Under the pieces are notes generated by a model that searched no databases, was not told where the DNA came from, and saw nothing but the letters and a program-made list of their open reading frames with translations. The translations under genes and the position numbers were made by a program. DNA of 64,000 nucleotides from Elymus sibiricus (taxonomy: Eukaryota; Streptophyta; Magnoliopsida; Poales; Poaceae): positions 201,680,195 to 201,744,194 of the forward strand of contig CM077664.1 of the NCBI GenBank assembly GCA_039707655.1. Reading direction: 5' to 3'. Shown here piece by piece: positions 22,591 to 33,162 of the stretch; the first letter of the stretch is position 1; every line of letters begins with the position of its first letter.

Positions 22591-24299
22591 TGATGACAAC
22601 ATACATCAAAGCTTCAAATATAGATATAGCAGAGGTATGTATGAAAGCTTTGAAGAAAACATGTGATATATATGAGCTCCCCTGAACTCCCCTAAAGAGG
22701 TGCATATTAAATAATGATACCATATGGGAGATATACATGCAACATGTATCTTGGCTATATGCATCAGAGCAAACATATATATCGTATAGGGTCCACATGT
22801 CCATGATTGTCTTCTTGCAAACATTATATACTAGCAAGAGGTCAGTCATGTACATGAGTGTGATGCATATACTTACCTTGAAATTCTTGATCAAGTACCT
22901 GAAGAAATACACTTGAGAAAACAGGGTTAGATAACACAAGATAATTTCTTCAAGAAAAGACACAAGATCAACAAGAAACCAAGATTGGGATGACATGTAA
23001 AATGGAGTTTCACTAGGTGAATACTTCTTTGAAGCAGACATGTCCCCAAAAGAAATAGTTGTCTCCCCTTAAAGAACTTCCTCTCCCCTTGAATCTGACA
23101 TTGGATATTGGGAGTAGGTAGGGTGAGAAAACTAGAACAACCAAAGAACAAACTGATCATGTTTCTCCCCTCTTAGAAACATGTAGCATTCTCTCCTCTT
23201 GTAAGGTGCATCTCTTTTGAAGTGATAAGCTTTGATGTACATCTCTCTCTCTCCCCCTTTGACATCAATTTCCAAGAAGGGTCTTCAAAGTTATTGATCA
23301 AGTAGGCTTGGTCCTTGAGAAATACAGCTAGCCATTTGAGTGGCTTGAGATGCAAGTAGAGGGTAAGAATCATTGAGTAGAGCTGGAGCAGAAAAACTCA
23401 GGAAATATTTGACAAAAAGTTCCTTAGGGCAGCAAAATCGGTGGCACCGAGTTGGAGCAATTCGGTGGAACCGAGTTTGACACAATGGAACTATTTGTCG
23501 ACTCAGCTCACTAGGCGAAGGAATTCTCACAAAGATTTGCAAGGAATTTGCTGTAAAACAAGCTAAAAGAAAGGAAACAGAAAAAGAAGCAAAGAAACGT
23601 CTAGATGAAGTGTTTTTTTTTTGAAATAGAAACACTCTAGCAAGAAGAGATCAAACAGAAGAAACACTAGAAAACCTCATCTAGATGGGTCAGCGACTAG
23701 GTCACCTATGTTAGAGTATATTGACTTAGGAGTCAAGTGAGAACACTTGATCATAGGTCATACTCATCGTTTAAGCTCGAAATGGGGTTGCCATTTTTCC
23801 TTTAAGCATTTCAATGTATTCACATCTTGTTGAGTTGCTTTAGCTCATATCTTTGAGTAAAGCTTCTCTAAGATGTGAGAACTTACATTGGGATTTGGTG
23901 GTGATGTCCATCATGTAGCTGAACTTGAAGTGGATGCTCATGAATTGAAGTTGGGAGCTATCCTGTCATTTGTAGTTCATCTTCCTACATGGGTTAGTTT
24001 TGCAAGGAACAACATGTATATCCAAAATGACAAGAATGAAGCATATCTCAGAATTTTGTCAAAGGATATGTTTAGGTTGTCTTGTTCCTTGATCCACCAT
24101 CCATTGTTGATACTTGGGTGATACAAGATTGCTCAAGATAAGAGTGAGATGCAATCTTGTGACTTGAAGCTTGTCCAAGTACCTACAAAAGGTTAGATAC
24201 AATACAAGGGAGCAAAATGTCCAGGCTATAAGATGATCATTAAGGATATCATGGATTAGTCAATAAAGCTCATGCCCTTGTATGCATCCACATGAACCT
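22591..24299 (-). other. 3' untranslated internal region of the Sirevirus-like Copia
   Basis: 1.7 kb between the RT stop and the PPT. No env-like ORF is detectable. Two extra palindromes of the LTR type occur here (TCGGTGGCACCGA and TCGGTGGAACCGA, about 23440-23475), as does a second purine-rich stretch, GAGGGGAGAAA (minus strand, about 23160). Confidence 0.7.
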
Positions 24300-25832
24300 C
24301 TAGTTCACGTTTGAAGCATCAATGATGTTCAACTCACTTCTCAAGTGACAAAACACTTTCTCATCAAGGGGTTTGGTAAAGATGTCAGCCAATTGCTTGT
24401 CGGTACGAACATGTTTAAGGTCAATGTCACCTTTCTCAACATGATCTCGAATAAAATGGTGACGAACCTCAATATGCTTAGTTCGAGAATGTTGCACAGG
24501 ATTGTGCGCAATCTTAATAGCACTCTCATTGTCACATAGTAATGGTACATGTCTCACATGCACACCATAGTCTTTAAGAGTTTGTGTCATCCATAGTAAT
24601 TGAGCACAACATGATCCCGCGGCAATGTATTCCGCTTCGGCAGTAGATAGAGATACGGAATTTTGTTTCTTGGAGGACCAAGACACAAGAGATCTACCAA
24701 GAAATTGACACGTACCCGAAGTGGATTTTCTGTCAACCTTGTCTCCGGCATAGTCCGAATCGGAGTAGCCAACAAGATTGAAAGAAGATCCTTTGGGATA
24801 CCATATGCCAAGGTTTGGTGTATGTAACAAGTATCTCACAATTCTTTTCACTTCTTTAAGATGACACTCTATCGGTGCCGCTTGGTATCGTGCACACATG
24901 CACACACTTAGCATAATGTCAGGACGGGAGGCACATAGATATAGCAATGAACCAATCATAGATCGATAAACCTTTTGATCAACTGGTTTGCCATCCTTAG
25001 TCAAGTCAAGATGTCCACTCGTGGGCATGGGAGTTTTCATACCTTTACTCTCTTGCATGTTGAACTTCTTGAATAAGTCCTTGGTATACTTTGTTTGAGA
25101 AACAAAGGTACCTTCCCTAGTTTGCTTTATTTGCAAACCAAGAAAGAATTTGAGTTCACACATCATAGACATCTCAAACTTTTCGGACATCAACCTTCCA
25201 AACTTTTCACTAAAAGAGGGGTTAGTAGATCCAAAGATAATATCATCAACATAAATTTGGCATACAAATAATTCTCCGTTAACCCTCTTAGTGAACAAAG
25301 TTGAATCAATCTTCCCAATTTCAAAACCTTTTTCAAGAAGAAACTTTGTCAAGCATTTATACCAAGCTCTAGGGGCTTGTTTAAGACCATAAAGATCTTT
25401 ACGAAGTTTGTACACATGATTAGGTTTCTTGGGATTTTCAAAGCCGGGAGGTTGTTTAACATACACTTCCTCCTCAATTTCACCATTTAAGAAAGCACTT
25501 TTAATGTCCATTTGGTAAAGAGTGATATCATGGTGATTGGCATAAGCAAGTAAAATGTGAATGGACTCAAGTCTTGCAACGGGGGCATAGGTCTCACCAT
25601 AGTCCATACCTTCGACTTGTGTGTACCCTTGTGCTACGAGACGAGCCTTGTTGCGTACAACTTGTCCATCTTCATCTTGCTTATTTCGGAACACCCATTT
25701 GGTTCCAATGATATTTTGTTCTTCCTTAGGCTTCTCGACCAATGTCCACACTTGGTTCCTCTCAAAGTTGTGTAGCTCCTCGTGCATTGCATTCACCCAA
25801 TCGGGGTCCTTGAGAGCATCTTCCACCTTCAA
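24300..25832 (-). pseudogene. pol: Copia reverse transcriptase-RNase H
   Basis: 510 open codons, a complete Copia RT (RVT_2) and RNase H region. Visible motifs are [53 protein letters not shown], the catalytic [10 protein letters not shown] near 25245, [12 protein letters not shown], then the RNase H segment [29 protein letters not shown] and CDNESAI. It ends shortly after [10 protein letters not shown]. It copies element RNA into DNA in cytoplasmic particles. The frame is shifted by one base (or equivalent) relative to the upstream gag-integrase frame near 25940-25975, so the copy is probably not functional as it stands. Confidence 0.93.
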
Positions 25833-25876
25833 TGGTTCAACACTAGAGATGAATGAGTAATGCTCACAAAAGTTAG

Positions 25877-28240
25877 CTAAACGAGTTTTAGAGCGAGTGA
25901 TTCTCCCGGTTTGGATATCTCCAAGTATTTGTTCGACGGGATGATCCTTGTCGATTCTTGCTCTAACTCAGGTAGCCTTTTCTTGGGTTGTGGTGAGGCT
26001 TCCTCATCATCATCTTCTTCTTCTTCTTCTTCTTCATTGATGTTGTCATTGTTTGCTTGTGGAGGTGGAGAAGGAGGTTGAGGTGGATCATCTTGTTGTA
26101 CTTCCTCATTCCCATCGTCTTGACGTGTTCCACTTGTGGATGCCTCCATATCAACTTGTCGTTCACCTTGATGTGAAGTTGGGGCTTCCACTTGAATGGA
26201 CGAGGTACTCTCCTTCACTTCCATGGGGCGAATCTTACCAATGGGCAAGTCTTGGATTGCTTCCGATGGTTCTTGATCTCCTACATCAAGTGGCAATTGC
26301 TCGACTTGCGAGCCGTTAGTTTCATCAAACTTGACATCTACCGTCTCTTCAACTTTTCGAGTGAAGTTGTTGTAGACACGGTAAGTGTGAGAGTTCGATC
26401 CATAACCGAGTAGGAAACCTTCATGAGATTTAGGAGCAAATTTTGAACGACGATGCTTATAAAGAATGTAACATTTTGAGCCAAATACTCGAAAGTATCC
26501 AACTTGTGGTTTGTTACCGGTGAGCAGTTCATACGCCGTTTTACCAAGAAGCTTGTGAAGGTAAAGTCGATTTGTTGCATGACAAGCTGTTTCAACCGCT
26601 TCTGCCCAAAAATGTCTTGGCGTCTTGTATTCATCAAGCATTGTTCTTGCCATCTCAATAAGTGTCCGGTTCTTCCTCTCAACAACTCCATTTTGTTGAG
26701 GTGTGTATGTAGCCGAGAACTCATGTGAAATACCCTCCTCATCAAGAAAGGTGTCCACATTTGCGTTCTTGAACTCCGTTCCGTTATCACTTCGAACCTT
26801 CTTGATCTTCACTTCAAATTGATTTTGAGCCTTTCTTGCGAAGTTCTTGAAGATCTTTTGTACCTGCGATTTGTCATCAAGAAAGAACACCCACGTAAAT
26901 CTGGAAAAATCATCAACAATGACCAAACCGAAAGAGTTACCACCAAGACTCTTATAGGAGTTGGGACCAAAAAGATCCATATGAAGTAGCTCGAGTGGTC
27001 TCCTCGTGGTCATAATGTTCTTTACGGGATGGCTTCCTCCAACTTGTTTTCCTGCTTGGCAAGCACTACAAAGTCGATCTTTGTCAAATACAACATCTTT
27101 CACTCCAAGAATGTGATCTCCTTTAACAAGTTTATCAAGGTTACGCATACCAACATGTCCAAGTCTTCTATGCCATAACCAACCCTTAGAAGATTTAGCA
27201 ATTAAACATGTACGAGGTTGGGCTCTCTTAGTAAAATCAACAATGTATAGATCACCTCTACGAATGCCGGTAAAGACCATATTATGATTATCTTGACGAA
27301 ACACTTGGCAATCTACTTTGGTAAATAGAACATTGAAGCCAAAATTAGCTAGTCTAGATACGGAAAGAAGATTGTAACCAAGAGATTCAACAAGCATAAC
27401 ATTTTGTATGGAGCTATCATTGGATATGGCCACCTTACCAAGGCCAAGTACCTTACCCTTGGAGTTGTCTCCAAAAGTCACATACTTGCGTGGACCATCA
27501 TTTTTAGTAAGCTCACGAAACATGTCTCTATCTCCGGTCATGTGATCGGTACATCCACTATCAAGAATCCACTCTTTTCCTCGGGCCATGTAATCTCGAA
27601 GATTTTCCATAAGACAGAGATTCCTCATGGTCTTCTCGAATTCAGCATCAAAATCTTCGTCCTCATCATGATAGCCAAGCTCAGCATCATCATCATGCAT
27701 GTGATCATTACCTAGGGCAATAGATTCATTAGTTTCATGATTATGACAATGTTCAAGTTTATGAATTCTAATGGCTTCCATGATAATGTTACTAATAGTT
27801 CTAACATCTCCTTTGGCACACATAAGATCACGAAGCTCAAACAAGCAATCATCAAACTTAGGATCATTAGGACTCATCTTGTGAAAAGCAACAGCCTTAT
27901 GAAGAATCTTATGAAGACTCTTTAAAGAGTAATCGGGATATCGCTTTTCCAAGTCATGCCATAGAGTATAAGCACATTCAAAGTTTTGCATACAACCAAG
28001 CACAATTTTAGGTAATCCTCTAATGATAAGATTGACGGTTCTAAGATTACGAAGCATGTCAATTTCCTCTTCATGAGTAGGATGCAAGGGATCAATAGGG
28101 GGCACATAAGGATTATGAATATACTTGCTCAAGTTAAATTCATCAAAGATATCAAGCATCTCATCTTTCCAAAAGTTGTAATACTCTCCATTGAGAATAG
28201 GCACTCTACGTCTAAGACTCCCCAAAGTAGACACATCCAT
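25877..28240 (-). pseudogene. gag-pol: Copia gag-protease-integrase polyprotein, short gag
   Basis: I start it at ATG 28240 (MDVSTLGSLRRRV), because an upstream in-frame ATG at 28339 lies inside the LTR. A gag N-terminal domain (ILNGEYYNFWKDEML) is only about 200 residues long and the usual CCHC zinc knuckle is absent. It runs straight into protease WILDSGCTDHMTG (about 27580). The GAG-pre-integrase HRRLGHVGMRNLDKL and a zinc-type CSACQAGK follow. The integrase core has D in LLHMDLFGP, D in VRSDNGTEF and E in NGVVERKNRT, then the Copia C-terminal FGSKCYI...FLLGYGSNSHTYRV. It ends out of frame in a Glu/Asp-rich linker. Confidence 0.92.
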
Positions 28241-28281
28241 CTCCCTCCAATGGTGATAAAACCAAAGCAATGGAGACCAAA

Positions 28282-28293
28282 GCTCTGATACCA
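28282..28293 (-). other. Primer-binding site, initiator tRNA-Met type
   Basis: Minus-strand TGGTATCAGAGC lies two bases inside the right LTR, complementary to the 3' end of plant initiator tRNA-Met. Confidence 0.9.
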
Positions 28294-28295
28294 AT

Positions 28296-29887
28296 TGTGG
28301 GATCGAGGAGATAGGTCTAGAGGGGGGGTGAATAGACACTTAACTAGCCAAATTAGCAGATTTTAATTTCTCTTGGAACTTAGGCAGATTTTGGCACAAG
28401 TTAAGATAACACCAATACTTTCTACACATGCATATCTAGAGATTGTGCAGCGGAAGTAGTAAAGCATGCAAGTATACGGAAAGTAAAGGGGTAGAGTATG
28501 GAAGATCAAACGCAATGAAGACACGGTGGTTTTTGGCGTGATTCCGATAGGTGGTGCTATCGTACGTCCACGTTGATGGAGACTTCAACCCACGAAGGGT
28601 AACGGCTGCGCGAATCCACGGAGGGCTCCACCCACGAAGGGTCCACGAAAAAGCAACCTTGTATATTCCACCAAGGCTTACGTCCACGAAGGACAAGCCT
28701 CACTCGGGGTAGATCTTCACGAAGTAGGCGATCTCCTTGCCCTTACAAACTCCTTGGTTCAACTCCACATCATGTCGGAGGCTCCCAAGTGACACCTAAC
28801 CAATCTAGGAGACACCACTCTCCAAAAGGTAATAGACGGTGTGTTGTTGATGAACTCCTTGCTCTTGTGCTTCAAATGATAGTCTTCCCAGCACTCAAAT
28901 ACTCCTCACAGATTTGGCTATGGTGGAAGAAGGATTTGAGTGGAAAGCAACTTGGGAAAGGCTAGAGATCAAGGTTCAAATGGTAGGAATGGAATATCTT
29001 GATCTCAACACATGAGTAGGTGGTTCTCTCTCAGAAAATGTATGGTGGAAGTGTAGGCACGTTCTGAAGGCTCTCCTTTCTGAGAAGGAGGTGGTGGAGG
29101 GGTATATATAGCCTCCACACAAAATCCAACCGTTACACACTTTTGACCCAACTCGGTGGCACCGAAACAGTCATCTCGGTGGCACCGAACTGTGTAAAAG
29201 ATATGAACTTTAGGAATCTCGGTGGGACCGATATGAACAACTCGGATGGACCGAAGTGCAATGGCTTAGGTCAATCCTCATCTCGGTGGCACCGATTGCA
29301 TCAACTCGGTAGGACCGAAGTGAAGCAATAAGGCAACAGAGACTTGGCAAGCCATCTCGGTGAGACCGATTTGCAAACTCGGTGAGACCGAAGTAAATGC
29401 AACCGATTACAGAGAGTTGGCAAGACCATCTCGGTGGGACCGAGATCCATTTCGGTGGATCCGATTTGTTAGGGTTTTGGCAGTGGCTAAGTCTTGGATG
29501 AACTCGGTGGGGCCGGATTGGAAATATCGGTGGGGTCGAGTTGGAATGTAGGTTTAGGACATATCTGGGTGGAGAGAGTGGTTGAGGGTTTAGGAGTACT
29601 GTCACTAAGCACTTGAGCAAAAAGACCATTAAGCAACACCTCATCCCCTTTTAATAGTATTGGCTTTCCTATGGACTCAATGTGATCTTGGATCACTAAA
29701 CCAAAGATGTAGAGTCTTGATCTTTTGCCAATCCTTGTCCTTAGCATTTTGAAGGGGTTCCATATCCTCTTGTCCCTGCCATGCCTTTGTTGAACTTGTT
29801 TGAAATTCACTAGATAAAAGCATTAGTCCAACAACATGTATGTTGGCATGAATTACTAAAACCACCAAGGGAGCAAATGTGCTTTCA
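28296..29887 (-). repeat. 5' LTR of the Sirevirus-like Copia
   Basis: 1592 bp, partner of 20980-22570. It repeats the palindrome cluster at about 29151-29548. Confidence 0.95.
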
Positions 29888-31885
29888 GACCTCTTTCTAA
29901 GATGCTTGAGACACAACTGGTGGTGTAATTACTTCTCGAGCCATCGGCTCATCAGACTTCTTTTCTTCCTCTACCAACTTTGGTGCATCGGTAAGAAGAG
30001 CAGGATCAACATCCATCTTAGGGGTACCAGATGATGCGACCGGGGTTGTTTTCTCTCGGGAAGCATTTAGCTCCCCCTCAATCTTGTCATTCTCCTCCTT
30101 ACTTGGTTCGGAGGGCTCTGCTTGCGATGTTCTTAATGGGTCTGCCTTCTGAACTTCAATTTCCTCATCAGTCTCATCAACTGGGGCTTGCTGTTTAAGC
30201 GAAGCGTTTTCTTCATCAGTCTTTTCCAGGAAAACATCAACAACATCAAGTTGTTCTTGGACAACCGGAGCTGGAATGATAACCTCCACAGTGCCAGCTT
30301 GCTGCATAGGTTCATCTTCATGAGGTGGAGATGGTGGAACCTGCTGCAAGGGTGCACTGGAGTTCAGTGGAATATGATCAGCAACAACATTATGAAGGTG
30401 GCGGTCTTTGTTTTCTTTCGGTTTGCTGATTCTCGCCCTAGCCTTCTGACGTTTTTCTTCTTGAATTCTTCTTCGAGCAAGATCTGCCTTGCGGTCAATC
30501 TCCTCGTTTCTTCTGTCACACAGCTGAGCTACTTCCATGTGCAAACACGAGTGCCAAACAATTTTCTCATTACGCATGACACTGAGAACCTTGGCGAGTT
30601 CAACTATTTCTTTGTTCAGATCTTTTCTTTCGGATTCAGTTTTGGCCTCACTCCTCATTTTCTCGACAGCTTGCTTGTCTTTGACAGCTTTATTTAGCTT
30701 CTTGGAGATTTTCCTCAGCTCGATGAAATGCTTAGTTACCATTTCAGTATCATCAGGCAGTCCCAGACCGCTTACATCATCAGATTTTGCATCATATGCA
30801 GCACTGTCAATCACATCGATCATGAACTGGAAATCATACTTCTGTTCCTCTGTGGGAGCAGGAACAGTGAGCCTGGTCTTCTTAGCAGATACATCAGCTT
30901 TTTCTTCAGACTGCAGCTTTCTCTTCGCTGCAGTGTTTGTCAAAGTTCTCGGAGCTGCAGAACCCAAAGGTTTGTTAGTGAAAGGAATGGGTGCATGCCT
31001 TGGTGATCTCCTTGGAGAGGGTAAAACTTTCACTGGAGAGGGGCTCTTGGATGGCTTGTTGAGAATGGCAAGTTGATCATACAGTGGAATTTCATCAGGG
31101 ATATCTTCGCTGGATGACTCATCAGACGAGTCAGAAACTGTCTTCTTGATTCTCTTGGCGACAGTTTTCTTTCGAGGTGCACGAGGGGAAACTGATTTCC
31201 TAGACTTGCTTCCCTTGGAAGCAGATGCACGATCCTTCTTCTTTTGTATGTCTTGCTGGGTCAGCGCGACGTTTTTTGCTTCAACTTGGTTTTTCTTCAC
31301 TTCCCTAGCATCACGCTTGGCTTTGGCCTTCGCCCTCTTAGCCACTTCCTCCGGGAAATCAGCGATGGTTTTGAGTGAGTTGGGGTGAGCATTTGAAGGC
31401 TGTGGTGGTTTGACTTTTTCATCATCGGGGCCAATGCAGTCGTTCCACGGTGGTGTGAAGGCGAACAAAATCTGGTACTTCTTGCGAACATTTTCATATC
31501 TGTACCATTTGCCTGCCCAGTGGCGGTGAATTCTTTGAAGCCTGTTATTGCGGTCTGTCGTTGATTCACCCCCTGGTGGAGTTCTGTAACTATCAGGATC
31601 AGACATTTCTGTAGTGGTATTCTTTTCTCTACCGCGACCGCCCTTTTTAGGATTTCCATCAGAGAAGATGGTTAGGGAGTCTGTGACCAATTCATCCTCG
31701 GGCTGACTGTGAGCAGAGGGAATTTCCTCATCATCTTCTTTGAGTTCAGACTCTTGTATCTTCTTCGGAGCCTTTGGTGGCTTTGAAGATTTTCCTCCTC
31801 CAGTCATTCTCATTCGTTCAGACCATGATGGAAACTGAGGCAAATTTTCTTCAGAATCTGAATACTCTAGCGAACTCTGTGCCAT
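29888..31885 (-). pseudogene. Giant extra ORF of the host Copia, N-terminal part
   Basis: I chose ATG 31885 (MAQSSLEYSDSEENLPQFPS) because it lies 8 bases after a 5'UTR intron acceptor. The longer frame reaching 32005 would be intronic. About 662 residues follow: acidic N terminus, a short core with RIHRHWAGKWYRYENVRKKY and LFAFTPPWNDCIGPDD, long Lys/Arg/Ser-rich stretches with NLS-like clusters, a coiled-coil-prone region (LNKAVKDKQAVEKM, then IDRKADLARRRIQEEKRQ) and a Glu/Pro-rich region. A TAG stop sits at 29897-29899, three codons before the nested Copia. Beyond the insertion the frame continues in 19241-20979. Nuclear or structural roles are guesses. Confidence 0.6.
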
Positions 31886-31892
31886 GATCAAC

Positions 31893-32309
31893 CTGTGAAA
31901 TAGAATAGATGCGAGGGAAAAAAGGGTAGGGTCATAAGCATGCACAGAAAGATTTTGAACGAAAATGATTTTGAGGGAGTCCGAAGGGAACTCATGGTAA
32001 TTCAAAAGATATCCTCGATAGATTTTACAAGCTAGCCACAGAAAATTCTAGGCAGGTTGATAGCTATCTAATCTTTCGGAAAATTACACATGAACCCAAG
32101 GTCGAGGAAAACAAGTACGAGGAAGATCTACAAACCGTACAAGTCAAATCCTAGTGATTCCTAAAGATCTACCGCAGCGAAATAAATCGAAGAAATAGCA
32201 TCGGTAAGAACTGCCTTAAGAACAGATATATGGAAAGGAGCAGTTCTGGATCCAAGTGCCCTAACTTGGCAACTTAAATCAACTATGGCAATGCGGGAGG
32301 AAAGATTAC
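31893..32309 (-). other. 5'UTR intron of the giant ORF
   Basis: Donor GGTGCG|GTAATC (exon ends at 32310) and acceptor CTATTTCACAG|GTTGATC, 417 bp, AT-rich with a pyrimidine-rich 3' end. The ATG follows 8 bases after the acceptor. Confidence 0.55.
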
Positions 32310-32556
32310 CGCACCGGCGTGATCAGCTGCAATGAGATTTCACCAGAGTAGGACAGCGGAGCTTCTCGCCGGAGTTGCTTCGAGCACGGGCTCGGGTGGA
32401 GGTGGAACGAGGGTTTGAGGAACTGAGGAAGAAGACACGGTGAGGGATATTTATAGCTGGAGAGCTGAACCTCCTCTCCGAAATCTACGGCCCATAGTTG
32501 CGGGACGTTCCGCATTCGACGGACACGATCACGATTGTGGAGATCGTGGGCACGTG
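32310..32556 (-). promoter_or_regulatory. Candidate promoter and 5'UTR of the giant ORF
   Basis: Minus strand: G-box GCCACGTGCC (core 32551-32556), TGGGCC near 32490, TATA box CTATAAATATCC (core 32447-32455), then a C/T-rich leader (CTTCTTCCTCAG, CCACCTCCACCCG) typical of plant 5'UTRs, leading into the intron donor at 32309. Spacing and base composition fit a pol II promoter internal to the retroelement. Its activity is an inference. Confidence 0.55.
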
Positions 32557-33162
32557 GCAACCGTTCTCTGTGAGAAACTCGGGAAGAGAGCGGGAGTTCG
32601 AAAGGTTTGAAGGAGGGCTAAACGCCAAAAATGGATAAAAGTTCAAAGTTGATTTCTTTCGCGACCAAGGACGTCGGAGAGAGATTTTCTTCAGATCAAA
32701 TTGCATGCTTACGACGGACAGCATAGATTTTGATGAGAAAGAATAGAAGGATAAAAGGGTCCGAAACAAAACACTCAGCCAGAAGAGAAGATACACCAAG
32801 CTAGGAGCTATGAGTGAGTTGTTCATCGGACGAAACACAAACACGGCAACACGAAGACAAACAACAAACTGAGAACAAATAAACACAAAGAACCAGCACC
32901 AACAAGATAGATCTCAGGGCTAAGGATAAATGAATAGAATCCCTGAGAGAGAGAGTTCCTGCAAGACGAGTTAGTTTTTTCTCGCAACCCACACTTGTGT
33001 GGGCAGCGCAGACCTCATTTGTCTTGATTGAGCAGGGACGTTCCTTCGTTGATCTCTGTGGTTCGCCTGTGCATTTCGAGAGTAATCATATGAATATGCA
33101 TTGAAATTGTTCCCAGAGACATGAGCATAATGATTCGAGGAGATACACATGTACTCCTTTTG
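32557..33162. other. Host Copia spacer upstream of the internal promoter
   Basis: 600 bases between the gag stop and the candidate promoter. No supported coding region. Confidence 0.5.

Larger units (their letters stand above)
20980..29887 (-). mobile_element. Copia element, Sirevirus/Maximus-like, with integrase and RT
   Basis: LTRs are 20980-22570 and 28296-29887 (TGTGGGATCGAGGAG...GTGCTTTCA in plus orientation). The flanking bases GACCA (left) and GACCT (right) are a one-mismatch TSD. The PBS is initiator tRNA-Met type and the PPT is AAAAAGGGGGAGAT. A gag-protease-integrase frame and an RT-RNase H frame lie on the minus strand, separated by one frameshift. About 20 LTR mismatches are visible by eye over 1.59 kb, which suggests a fairly recent insertion, younger than its host Copia. 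It splits the host's giant ORF. Confidence 0.95.

Noticed and set aside
30188..31388. Plus-strand open frames of 169 and 179 codons
   Set aside because: Antisense shadows of the giant ORF; composition mirrors its Lys/Glu codons as Leu/Phe/Ser.
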